Shown here: piece after piece, positions 1 to 7,085 of the stretch
Layout of the letters: the number at the start of each line of letters is the position of its first letter
Position numbering within the stretch: position 1 is the stretch's first letter
Assembly: GCA_902783205.1 (NCBI GenBank)
Contig: CACZQE010000333.1
Span: 1 to 12,909 of the forward strand
Direction: 5' to 3'
DNA: 12,909 nt
Origin: an uncultured Lachnospiraceae bacterium
GTDB lineage: Bacteria; Bacillota_A; Clostridia; Lachnospirales; Lachnospiraceae
Notes under the pieces: model-generated
Told to the model about the DNA's origin: nothing
What the model saw: only the letters and a program-made list of their open reading frames with translations
Databases searched by the model: none
Position numbers and translations under genes: made by a program

Positions 1-1087
1 GAGTCTTTAAGTCACTGTCTTTCTGACTCAGGGTCTTTTCCTTGCTTTCAATCAGGGCAGAAGTCTCTTCCTGACGCCTGATCTTACTGTCTGTATCCTC
101 CTGAACCTGACTGCACAGTTCCCCGTAATGGCTGATCATCTGTGCATTTGCCTGAATCTGATTCTCGGAAATCAGAAGCTTGTTCTCATTTTCTTCTTTC
201 TGGCTGCGCAGAGTCTCTCTGGACGCCTCAACCGACTCAATGCGGGCGTTGATCTCATCTGCCCGGTCCGTGATAGCCTGGTTCTTCTTTTTGATCTCCT
301 CATAGGCGTCCCTTGCGTTTTCAAGGTCTCCCTGTATGATTTCTGACTGACTCTCATTCTGGACCAGTTCCTTGCGGATTCTGTCATGATCATAAAGGAA
401 GAGATGAAGATCCAGATCCTTTTCCCTGTCTTTCAGGCGAAGATATTCCCTGGCCTTTTCACTCTGCTTTTCCAGAGGTCCGACCCGCTGTGAGAGTTCG
501 GAAAGAATATCTCCCACACGTTCCAGGTTCTGCTGCTCCTGTTCCAGGGCTTTACTGGTCATAGCCCGGTTTTTCTTATACTTGGCAATGCCGGCCGCCT
601 CGTCAAAAAGATCCCGGCTGTCCTCGATCTTGCCGCTCAGGATCTTTTCCACCTGGCCCTGGCCTATGATGGAGTATCCCTCTTTGCCTATACCCGTATC
701 ATAGAAGAGATCCACGATATCCCGGCGCCGGCATACGGTGCCGTTTAAGATATACTCACTCTCTCCGGAACGGTACACGCGCCTTGCCACGGTAACCTCT
801 TCGTAGTCCACCGGAATCAGGTGACTGCTGTTGTCAAAGGTGATGGCCACATAGGCAAAACCCATGGGACGTCTGCTCTGGGTCCCGGAAAAGATAACAT
901 CTTCCATCCTGGATCCTCGCAGCTGTCTGGCACTCTGCTCACCCAGCACCCAGCGGACCGCGTCACCGATATTGCTCTTGCCGCTGCCGTTAGGTCCTAC
1001 GATGCCCGTGATACCGTGGGGAAATTCAAATGTAATTTTATTTGCAAAGGATTTAAATCCGTTGACTTCAATACTTTTCAGATACAT
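1..1087 (-). CDS. smc: Chromosome segregation protein SMC, N-terminal part (3' end outside window)
   Basis: Encodes the head and first coiled-coil stretch of SMC, the ATP-driven DNA-organising protein that works with ScpA and ScpB in chromosome condensation and segregation. The reading frame opens with MYLKSIEVNGFKSFA, the typical SMC start. Walker A is GPNGSGKSN at about residues 31-39, followed by the R-loop region GEQSARQLRGSRMEDVIFSG at about 49-68. The head lobe continues with VARRVYRSGESEYILNG and GIGKEGYSIIGQGQVEKIL, then DEAAGIAKYKK near residue 180. From there to residue 362 the chain is rich in Glu, Lys, Gln and Arg, as expected for the long coiled coil. The hinge, second coil and Walker B are outside the window, so the gene is cut by the window edge rather than visibly broken. 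The start lies 3 bases after the rnc stop, so it is probably translated from the same message. No strong Shine-Dalgarno is seen; weak purine runs lie in the rnc tail. Confidence 0.97.
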   Translation of the reverse strand, partial: MYLKSIEVNGFKSFANKITFEFPHGITGIVGPNGSGKSNIGDAVRWVLGEQSARQLRGSRMEDVIFSGTQSRRPMGFAYVAITFDNSSHLIPVDYEEVTVARRVYRSGESEYILNGTVCRRRDIVDLFYDTGIGKEGYSIIGQGQVEKILSGKIEDSRDLFDEAAGIAKYKKNRAMTSKALEQEQQNLERVGDILSELSQRVGPLEKQSEKAREYLRLKDREKDLDLHLFLYDHDRIRKELVQNESQSEIIQGDLENARDAYEEIKKKNQAITDRADEINARIESVEASRETLRSQKEENENKLLISENQIQANAQMISHYGELCSQVQEDTDSKIRRQEETSALIESKEKTLSQKDSDLKT

Positions 1088-1090
1088 GAT

Positions 1091-1789
1091 TTATTTCTTA
1101 CGTCTTCTAAGCAGAAGGATGGTCTGGTATGCCGCGATCTGCTGAGCCGCCTTTTTGGTCTTTCCGATGCCGGTGGCATAGGGAACACCGTCGATTCTTG
1201 ATTCAACAGTAAACTGTTTATTGTGATCCGGACCTGATTCTTTGAGCAGAACATAATCCAGTTCTTTTCCGATCCCGGCCTGGACCATTTCCTGAAGGAT
1301 GGTTTTGGCATCATAAAAAAGGGTCTTGTCTTCCACATCCTTAAGAAGATGGGTGTGGATAAAATCGGATGCGCTCTTCATGCCCCCGTCCAGATAAATA
1401 GCGCCGATCAGCGCTTCAAAAGCATCTGACAGGATGGAATCCCTCTCCCGTCCGCCTGTAATATCTTCTCCCTTGCTCAGGAGCAGATGGTCTCCAAGCT
1501 TCAAATCCCTGGCACAGATGGCAAGGGTATATTCACAGACCAGGCTGGACCGTACTTTAGTCATCTTGCCCTCATTATAGGAAGGATAATTCCTGTACAG
1601 ATAATCCGATATGGTGATCTCCAGAACCGCATCTCCAAGGAACTCCAGGCGTTCGTTATGGATCTTCCTGCGTCCTTTCTGTTCATTGGCAAAAGAACTG
1701 TGGGTAAGGGCCATCCTTAAAAGCCTGACATCCTGAAATCTGTAGCCGATTTCTTCCTGCAGCTTTATTTCCGAATCCTCGTGTTTCAT
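1091..1789 (-). CDS. rnc: Ribonuclease III
   Basis: Endonuclease that cleaves double-stranded RNA, chiefly in rRNA precursor processing and mRNA turnover, in the cytoplasm. The 232-residue length is normal for the family. The catalytic RNase III domain holds the signature NERLEFLGDAVLE at residues 45-57, with the metal-binding acidic residues E49 and D53, and later D122 and E125 in SDAFEALIGAIYLD. The C-terminal double-stranded-RNA-binding domain runs from about residue 160 (DAKTILQEMVQ) to about 225 and contains GIGKTKKAAQQIAA near its end. The ATG overlaps the plsX stop codon (ATGA, 4 shared bases), indicating translational coupling, and smc follows after 3 bases. The rnc-smc pair is conserved in Firmicutes. 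All catalytic residues I expect are present and nothing looks broken. Confidence 0.97.
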   Translation of the reverse strand: MKHEDSEIKLQEEIGYRFQDVRLLRMALTHSSFANEQKGRRKIHNERLEFLGDAVLEITISDYLYRNYPSYNEGKMTKVRSSLVCEYTLAICARDLKLGDHLLLSKGEDITGGRERDSILSDAFEALIGAIYLDGGMKSASDFIHTHLLKDVEDKTLFYDAKTILQEMVQAGIGKELDYVLLKESGPDHNKQFTVESRIDGVPYATGIGKTKKAAQQIAAYQTILLLRRRKK

Positions 1790-2829
1790 GCCTCTTTCTC
1801 CTGTCTTGCCTTCTGGGGTGACTTGGGAATTGTCAGATTCTGCCTGATCTTCTCATTGATATCCTCTTCCATGAAAGTTACACACTGGAAAAGAGCGTTT
1901 CTGACATCGCCGGCCACGGCACTTCCGTGGATCTTTACTACCAGCCCCTTCAGTCCCAGGAGGGGAGCCCCGCCGTACTCGGAAGCGTCAAACTTCTTAA
2001 GGGTCTTTTTAAGAGAAGGCTTAACCAGCATTCCACCGATCTTGCCTCTGGTGGAAGACATCATGCCCTCCTTCACCATACCAAGCAAAGTAGCAGCCAG
2101 TCCCTCGGACAATTTCAGGATTACGTTTCCCACAAATGCTTCTGTAAGGATAACGTCCACATCTCCGTTATAAATATCTCTTGCTTCGATATTTCCGACA
2201 AAATTGATCTTTGTGTTTTCTTTAAGAAGTGGAAATGTAGCTTTTACCAGGGCATTTCCCTTCTCCTCTTCAGCGCCTATATTGACGATGGCTACTTTAG
2301 GCCGGTTTACGCCCATGACGCTTTCCATGTAAATGGAACCCATCTCTGCGAACTGAACCAGATGTTCCGGCCGGGCATCCACATTTGCCCCGCAGTCTAT
2401 CAGGAGACTGACCCCTTTTTTACTGGGAATCAGAGGAGCAAGAGGTGCCCTTTTCACACCTTTATTCTTGCCTACGATCACCTGGCCGCCTACAAGTATA
2501 GCGCCTGAGCTGCCGCCTGAAACCACTGCGTCGCACTCTCCGCTTTTTACGGCGTTAAGCGCTCTCACAAGGGAGGAGTCCTTCTTTTTTCTGACTGATG
2601 CGACCGGCGGCTCATCGGGTGTGATTACTTCGGTAGTGTGGACCACCCGGATCTGATCTGCATTATATGTATATCGGGAAAGCTCAGCTTTCACCTGATC
2701 TTCATCTCCGTAAAGACAGACCTGAATATCATTTCTCTCATTAACTGCCTCAACTGTTCCTTTGACTATTTCATGAGGCGCATTATCGCCGCCCATAGCA
2801 TCCACGGCGATTACTGCTTTATATTCCAT
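1786..2829 (-). CDS. plsX: Phosphate acyltransferase PlsX
   Basis: Converts acyl-ACP and inorganic phosphate to acyl-phosphate, the donor used by PlsY in the first acylation of glycerol 3-phosphate; it acts as a peripheral membrane enzyme. The protein is 347 residues from the chosen start, normal for PlsX. Family motifs in order are VDAMGGDNAPHEIVKG (about 9-24), SGGSSGAILVGGQ (SAGNTGA in many relatives), LIDCGANVDARPEHL, NIGAEEEKGN, LTEAFVGNVILK, YGGAPLLG and HGSA. An in-frame extension to 2901 exists but is rejected. Its residues (MIELNDVKISYYKENNKEKE) lack family similarity, and an AAAAGGAG Shine-Dalgarno sits 6 bases before the ATG at 2829. The stop overlaps the rnc start. Upstream is the terminator of the sugar operon. 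I found no clean sigma-A promoter in the AT-rich 2830-2925; the best candidate, TATGAT at 2891-2896, has a poorly spaced -35. Confidence 0.96.
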   Translation of the reverse strand: MEYKAVIAVDAMGGDNAPHEIVKGTVEAVNERNDIQVCLYGDEDQVKAELSRYTYNADQIRVVHTTEVITPDEPPVASVRKKKDSSLVRALNAVKSGECDAVVSGGSSGAILVGGQVIVGKNKGVKRAPLAPLIPSKKGVSLLIDCGANVDARPEHLVQFAEMGSIYMESVMGVNRPKVAIVNIGAEEEKGNALVKATFPLLKENTKINFVGNIEARDIYNGDVDVILTEAFVGNVILKLSEGLAATLLGMVKEGMMSSTRGKIGGMLVKPSLKKTLKKFDASEYGGAPLLGLKGLVVKIHGSAVAGDVRNALFQCVTFMEEDINEKIRQNLTIPKSPQKARQEKEA

Positions 2830-2835
2830 GGGAAT

Positions 2836-2843
2836 CTCCTTTT
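2836..2843 (-). promoter_or_regulatory. Ribosome binding site of plsX
   Basis: The minus strand reads AAAAGGAG here, 6 bases before the ATG at 2829. This fixes the plsX start at 2829 and excludes the longer in-frame opening at 2901, which would place the site inside the coding region. Confidence 0.85.
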
Positions 2844-2915
2844 CTTTATTGTTTTCTTTATAATAAGATATTTTCACATCATTTAACTCTATCATAACCA
2901 CTTTATCTTTTCAAC

Positions 2916-2949
2916 AAAAAAAGAACGCCGCAGCTTCAATTCTGCGGCG
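2916..2949 (-). terminator. Intrinsic terminator of the sugar-transport operon
   Basis: A perfect 8-bp GC-rich stem (CGCCGCAG at 2926-2933 with CTGCGGCG at 2942-2949) encloses an 8-base loop. On the minus strand it is followed by TTC and seven T residues (2916-2922). There is no T-run on the plus-strand side, so it works for minus-strand transcription. It begins about 45 bases after the aldose epimerase stop and closes the operon before plsX. Confidence 0.88.
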
Positions 2950-2993
2950 CTCCATGAAAAGGAAGAACGAGAAAAGCAGTATTTTTCAAAATC

Positions 2994-4025
2994 TTAAATG
3001 GTATCAAAAATCCAGTCGGTTCCGGACTCAAATGTTTGTCCGGCCCGCAGGATTACAGGCGGGTTTTCCTCCACATTGATGGAATTGGACAGAAACTGGG
3101 TTTCCAGTGCTACCCCGTCCCGGTTCCTGTAGGGAAATCCCCCCTTGCCCCGGCACCCGCCTTCCAGGAAGTTGGCCGTATAGACCTGTACCGTAGGCAT
3201 ATCCGTACGGATTTGCAGGCGGCGGCCGCTGACCGGGTCACTTAATGTGATCGCCGGATGACCGGGATCTCTTCTGTTGAGGAGAAAGGGATGATCATAA
3301 CCGCCGGCATTGGTCAGCTGAATATGATCATCATTTATCCTTTCCCCTATCTCATGAGGAGTTTGAAAATCAAATGGCGTTCCGGCCACATGAAGAAAGT
3401 CTCCCTCCACAAGGCCCTGATCATTGACACAGGCAATCCTGTCCGCATCAATGGTCAGCCTGTGGCCAAGAATATTGTCCTTCATGGCAGTCAGGTTAAA
3501 ATATGTATGGTTGGTGATATTCAGTATGGTATCCTGATCGGATACTGCCTTATATCTGATATGCACTTCATTTGAAATAAGTCTGTATGTAACTGTAAGA
3601 CTGAGTCTTCCCGGATATCCTTCTTCCATGTCTGCCGAGCTGTATCGGAAAGAAATGCCCTGGTCTGTAATCTCGCTGTCAAAGATTTTCCGGTCAAATC
3701 CGCAAAGGCCGCCGTGCAGATGGTGGGCGCCGCAGTTGACCGCCAGCTTGTAAAGGCGGCCGTTCAGAGTGAACTGTCCGTAGCCGATCCGGTTGGCAAC
3801 CCGGCCGACCACCGCCCCCATCATACTGTTTTCGCTGTGGCAGTCCTTGATATCCGCATAACTTAAGACCACATCTTCTTTCCTGCCTTCCCGGTCAGCC
3901 GCAAAAAGGCGCAGGATCCTGCAGCCCAGATTGGTCACTTCCATAGTCAGAAAGTCATTTTCCAGTCTGTAATATAAGATCCCCTCATATCCGGGGCCGG
4001 CCTCGGTTTTTGTGACAGTGGTCAT
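2994..4025 (-). CDS. galM: Aldose 1-epimerase (mutarotase)
   Basis: Interconverts alpha and beta anomers of free sugars such as glucose; cytoplasmic, with no signal peptide. The 343-residue length fits the GalM family, and the chain is a continuous beta-sandwich-type sequence. Expected active-site residues are visible: H104 in HHLHGG, H173 in NHTYFNL, D244 in GYDHPF and the catalytic base E308 in ALETQFLSNSIN. GRVANRI at about residues 74-80 is another family marker. The start overlaps the ATPase stop (ATGA), and a GGAGAGGG Shine-Dalgarno lies 7 bases upstream, so it is the last gene of the transporter operon. In this context its likely job is to equilibrate the glucose anomers released from imported beta-glucosides by the GH94 and GH1 enzymes encoded divergently. 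The physiological sugar (glucose or galactose) cannot be fixed from sequence alone. Confidence 0.93.
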   Translation of the reverse strand: MTTVTKTEAGPGYEGILYYRLENDFLTMEVTNLGCRILRLFAADREGRKEDVVLSYADIKDCHSENSMMGAVVGRVANRIGYGQFTLNGRLYKLAVNCGAHHLHGGLCGFDRKIFDSEITDQGISFRYSSADMEEGYPGRLSLTVTYRLISNEVHIRYKAVSDQDTILNITNHTYFNLTAMKDNILGHRLTIDADRIACVNDQGLVEGDFLHVAGTPFDFQTPHEIGERINDDHIQLTNAGGYDHPFLLNRRDPGHPAITLSDPVSGRRLQIRTDMPTVQVYTANFLEGGCRGKGGFPYRNRDGVALETQFLSNSINVEENPPVILRAGQTFESGTDWIFDTI

Positions 4026-5116
4026 ACAATAACCCTCTCCGTTTCTTTGTCAAAGAGATGGATATTATCAGGATCGATGGCAAGCTTTACACTGTTTCCG
4101 GAACTTGTCTGATACCTGGAAGGTATTCTGGAGATCATCCTCTGTCCTTCATAGGTAAAGTAAAGGAAAATCTCGGATCCCATCATCTCGTCAAGATCCA
4201 CAGTGATGTCCATGAGGCCGCTGCCTGCCTTGTTAATGAAGTCCTGCTCAATATGTATGTTTTCGGGACGGACGCCCAGCACTACTTCTTTTCCGACATA
4301 AGCCTCCAGTGCCTTTACGGTGGAAGTTACCCTCGTATTTCCAAGGACAAGCTCATAGGCATCACCGGACTTCTCCACTTTTACATTGAGGAAGTTCATC
4401 TGGGGAGAGCCGATAAATCCTGCCACAAACATATTGCAGGGATAGTTATAAAGGTTCTGGGGTGTGTCAAACTGCTGGATCACACCGTCTTTCATGACGC
4501 AGATCCGGTCACCCATGGTCATGGCTTCCGTCTGGTCATGGGTTACATACACAAATGTGGTCTGCAGATCTTTATGCAGCTGGGAAATCTGTGTCCGCAT
4601 ACCGGTACGGAGCTTTGCGTCCAGGTTGGAAAGAGGCTCGTCCAGAAGGAAAACCTCGGGATCGCGGACCATGGCCCGTCCCAGAGCCACACGCTGTCTC
4701 TGGCCTCCGGAAAGTGCTTTGGGTTTCCGGTTCAGATAATCTTCCAGCTGCAGGACCTTTGCCGCTTCTCTCACCTTGCGGTCGATCTCATCCTTGGGAG
4801 TCTTGCGGAGCTTGAGTGCAAAAGCCATGTTATCATATACGGTCATATGGGGATAAAGGGCATAACTCTGGAAAACCATTGCGATGTCCCTGTTTTTGGG
4901 CGCCACATCGTTGACCCTTCTGTCGCCGATATAGAGGTCGCCTTCAGAAATGCTTTCCAGCCCTGCGATCATACGCAGAGTGGTGGATTTTCCGCAGCCG
5001 GACGGTCCGACCAGGACTACGAACTCTTTATCTTTGATTTCCAGATTCAGGTCCGGAATAACTGTTACGCCATTATCATAGGTTTTTACGACATTTTTAA
5101 ATGTAATACCAGCCAT
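4022..5116 (-). CDS. msmK: Sugar ABC transporter ATP-binding protein, MsmK/UgpC type
   Basis: ATPase that powers a CUT1-type carbohydrate importer from the cytoplasmic face of the membrane. It is 364 residues, normal for MsmK/MsmX/UgpC/MalK proteins. Visible motifs are Walker A GPSGCGKST (37-45), the Q-loop at Q83 in VFQSYALYPHMTV, the signature LSGGQRQRVALGRA (135-148), Walker B VFLLDEPLSNLD (155-166) and the switch histidine H193 in VTHDQTEAMTMGD. A C-terminal regulatory OB-fold region follows (about 240-364), containing VLGVRPENIHI. An AGGAGG Shine-Dalgarno precedes the ATG, 21 bases after the upstream permease stop. ATPases of this family often serve several importers in Firmicutes. Here the gene sits inside a complete importer operon, so a dedicated role is plausible but a shared role cannot be excluded. 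Confidence 0.95.
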   Translation of the reverse strand: MAGITFKNVVKTYDNGVTVIPDLNLEIKDKEFVVLVGPSGCGKSTTLRMIAGLESISEGDLYIGDRRVNDVAPKNRDIAMVFQSYALYPHMTVYDNMAFALKLRKTPKDEIDRKVREAAKVLQLEDYLNRKPKALSGGQRQRVALGRAMVRDPEVFLLDEPLSNLDAKLRTGMRTQISQLHKDLQTTFVYVTHDQTEAMTMGDRICVMKDGVIQQFDTPQNLYNYPCNMFVAGFIGSPQMNFLNVKVEKSGDAYELVLGNTRVTSTVKALEAYVGKEVVLGVRPENIHIEQDFINKAGSGLMDITVDLDEMMGSEIFLYFTYEGQRMISRIPSRYQTSSGNSVKLAIDPDNIHLFDKETERVIV

Positions 5117-5137
5117 GGATATTTCCTCCTAATCTTC

Positions 5138-5986
5138 CTACTCTTTCACGCCGCCCAGTGTCACACCATCCACGATAAATCTGGATAAGAGCAGATATAC
5201 AATGATGATGGGCACGATGGCGATCGTGATCAGCATATAAACCTTACCCATATCAAACTTAAGGAAATCAGCACTTCTTAAAGAAGCGATCAGAATGGGC
5301 AGGGTCTTTTTCTTGTTGTCAGAGATGATCAAAGCAGGAATAAAGTAATTATTCCAGGTAGATACAAATGTGAATATGGCCTGTACGGCTATGGCCGGCT
5401 TCATGATGGGAAGGACGATACGGTTGAATGTGGAAAACTCACTGCATCCGTCCATCCGGGCCGCCTCCACCAGCTCCATGGGAAGGCTGGACTGAAGGTA
5501 GCTGTGCATGAAGTAGAAAACAGCCGGGGCCGCTATGGAAGGTATAAAGAGGGGCCAGAGATGGTTCATTCCTCCAAGCCTGTCCACAAGTCTTACAAAA
5601 CCGAGAGCCGAAACCTGTGTAGGCATGGCAAGAATCAGCATGATAAAGACAAATGCGGGTTTTTTCAGTTTAAAATCATATGCGTAGAGGCCGTAAGCCG
5701 TCAATGCGGAAAAATAAGTAGCCAGGACAGCCGCCATGGTAGACACAAAAAGGCTGTTGCCGATACCGGAAAGTACCGGTATGTTGGCATCGTTCAGGAC
5801 AGCGTGCAGATTCTTCATAAAACTGGTTCCCGGGATAAAGGAAAAGCCTTTCTGAATCTGATAATGGTCTCTTGTCGCGTTAATGATCAATATGTAAAAG
5901 AAGAACAGACAGAGGAAAGCGAGGAAAATGAGTACCGCGTGGGCTATGATGGTAAAAAGAACATTGCTGTCTTTCTTTTCTTTCAT
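5138..5986 (-). CDS. Carbohydrate ABC transporter permease (MalG/CUT1 type)
   Basis: One of two membrane subunits of the sugar importer. From the chosen start it has 282 residues and about six hydrophobic segments, beginning with a helix at residues 10-35 (VLFTIIAHAVLIFLAFLCLF and on). The ATPase-docking EAA loop is clear: EAARMDG followed by RIVLPIMKP at about 174-197. The short N-terminus, overall length and the C-terminal ending GVTLGGVKE are typical of the MalG/GanQ half. Two in-frame starts compete. GTG at 5992 overlaps the upstream stop (GTGA) but lies only 4 bases from the AAAGGAG ribosome site. ATG at 5986 lies 10 bases from it, and I prefer it. The difference is two residues. The flanking permease and ATPase genes confirm the assignment; the sugar is inferred from context to be a beta-glucoside. 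Confidence 0.93.
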   Translation of the reverse strand: MKEKKDSNVLFTIIAHAVLIFLAFLCLFFFYILIINATRDHYQIQKGFSFIPGTSFMKNLHAVLNDANIPVLSGIGNSLFVSTMAAVLATYFSALTAYGLYAYDFKLKKPAFVFIMLILAMPTQVSALGFVRLVDRLGGMNHLWPLFIPSIAAPAVFYFMHSYLQSSLPMELVEAARMDGCSEFSTFNRIVLPIMKPAIAVQAIFTFVSTWNNYFIPALIISDNKKKTLPILIASLRSADFLKFDMGKVYMLITIAIVPIIIVYLLLSRFIVDGVTLGGVKE

Positions 5987-5988
5987 GT

Positions 5989-6942
5989 TCACATCGCTCC
6001 TTTCTGTTTTCTAAGTGCTCTTTTTTGCTTTCTGGCATCCGGATCTCCGTTCATGGAGAAGTATACGCCGATACATAAGATAGCGCAGATGATAAACAGA
6101 ATAACGGATACGGCTCCGGCCATACCGTAATTCTTACTTGCCAGATGGTTGTTCAGGTACATGATCATTGTAGTGACGGTACGGTTGGGGTTGCCTTTAC
6201 CGTTGGTCAGGATCTGGGGAACATCGAACATGTTCAGACCGCCGATCATGGAAGTGATCAGTACATATACTAAAATAGGACGGATATTGGGAAGGGTGAT
6301 CTTGAAAAAGATCTGGTTATGGCTGCATCCGTCCAGCTCCGCCGCTTCAAAAAGCGCCGGGTTGATACCCATAATTGCTGCCATCAGAAGAATGGTCGTA
6401 TTTCCGAACCACATGAGGAAGTTCATAAGACCGACCAGTCCGCGGGCACCCCATACGGTTGAAAGAAAACGGAAAGGGGTTGCCCTGAGTCCCGATGACA
6501 TCAGGAATCCGTTGATGGGGCCCTTGTCGGAGAACAGGGCGAAGAAGAGCATGGCAAATGCGCTGGCCATGATCAGGTTTGGCAGGTAGATGACTACCTT
6601 GAAAAACTGTTTGCCGCGGATCTTAAGGCGGATATCCGTAAACCAGGCTGCAAGGAGCAGGGATACCGCAATCTGCGGAAGGAATCCGATCAGCCACAGG
6701 ATAATAGTATTTCCCATATATTTAAGGAAATCACTGCTAAAAAGCGCCTTATAATTGGCAAGTCCGACCGGATTGGGTCCGACTATCTTCAGACCGCTTC
6801 TGTAATATTCGAAGAAACTGTAATAAATGGTTGATGCCAGCGGAATCAGCTGGAACAAAAGAAAAGCGGCAAAGAAAGGAAGTATAAAGATATATCCCCA
6901 TTTCGCATAGCTTACCTGGTTTTTGCCTGTCGCTTTCTTCAT
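5989..6942 (-). CDS. Carbohydrate ABC transporter permease (MalF/CUT1 type)
   Basis: The second membrane subunit of the sugar importer, 317 residues from the chosen start. Hydrophobic segments include WGYIFILPFFAAFLLFQLIP near the N-terminus, TIILWLIGFLPQIAVSLLLA, VVIYLPNLIMASAFAMLFF, FLMWFGNTTILLMAAIMGI, ILVYVLITSMIGGLNMF and VSVILFIICAILCIGVYF, giving about six helices. The EAA loop reads EAAELDGCSHNQ followed by FFKITLPNIRP at about 199-221. The longest frame starts at 6948 (MNMKK), but the Shine-Dalgarno GGGAGG directly touches that ATG. The second ATG at 6942 has the proper 6-base spacing and is taken as the start. The stop lies 2 bases before the next permease's preferred ATG. An attenuator-like hairpin separates this gene from the binding-protein gene, suggesting lower expression of the membrane parts. 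Confidence 0.94.
   Translation of the reverse strand: MKKATGKNQVSYAKWGYIFILPFFAAFLLFQLIPLASTIYYSFFEYYRSGLKIVGPNPVGLANYKALFSSDFLKYMGNTIILWLIGFLPQIAVSLLLAAWFTDIRLKIRGKQFFKVVIYLPNLIMASAFAMLFFALFSDKGPINGFLMSSGLRATPFRFLSTVWGARGLVGLMNFLMWFGNTTILLMAAIMGINPALFEAAELDGCSHNQIFFKITLPNIRPILVYVLITSMIGGLNMFDVPQILTNGKGNPNRTVTTMIMYLNNHLASKNYGMAGAVSVILFIICAILCIGVYFSMNGDPDARKQKRALRKQKGAM
5997..6003 (-). promoter_or_regulatory. Ribosome binding site of the downstream permease
   Basis: The minus strand reads AAAGGAG. It is 4 bases from a GTG at 5992 and 10 bases from an ATG at 5986. Spacing and codon type both lean towards the ATG, but the GTGA overlap with the preceding stop keeps the first start possible. Confidence 0.6.
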
Positions 6943-6948
6943 ATTCAT

Positions 6949-6954
6949 CCTCCC
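6949..6954 (-). promoter_or_regulatory. Ribosome binding site deciding the MalF-type permease start
   Basis: GGGAGG on the minus strand abuts the ATG at 6948 with no spacer. It lies 6 bases from the ATG at 6942, so translation most likely begins at 6942. Confidence 0.75.
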
Positions 6955-6996
6955 TTCTTATAACTTAAACAGGGGGTTACATGGGCATTTTTTCGT

Positions 6997-7026
6997 AAAA
7001 AGGAGGAGGGGCAGCCCCCTCCTCCT
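6997..7026 (-). terminator. Terminator-like hairpin inside the operon, after the binding-protein gene
   Basis: An 11-bp perfect stem (AGGAGGAGGGG at 7001-7011 with CCCCTCCTCCT at 7016-7026) encloses a 4-base loop. On the minus strand it is followed at once by five T residues (6997-7001, the last also able to pair). It lies about 60 bases after the binding-protein stop and about 55 bases before the permease start. Sugar ABC operons commonly carry such a partial terminator or mRNA-stabilising hairpin here, which would raise the binding protein relative to the permeases. Whether it is leaky cannot be read from sequence. No clear new promoter is visible between it and the permease. Confidence 0.8.
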
Positions 7027-7085
7027 GATCATCCCGCCATCAGGGTCTGCGGGCAGGATATTTTCATTATGATATATTTCCGATA

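Noticed and set aside
1927..2508. Plus-strand open frame of 193 codons opposite plsX
   Set aside because: It is fully antisense to conserved PlsX motifs and its translation resembles no family I know.
2830..2901. N-terminal extension of PlsX by 24 residues
   Set aside because: The extension would translate through the AAAAGGAG ribosome site, and the conserved family start begins at the ATG at 2829.
4058..5188. Long plus-strand open frame (376 codons) opposite the ATPase and permease genes
   Set aside because: It is antisense to a clear MsmK-type ATPase, has no recognisable domain or ribosome site, and has the composition of a mirror frame.
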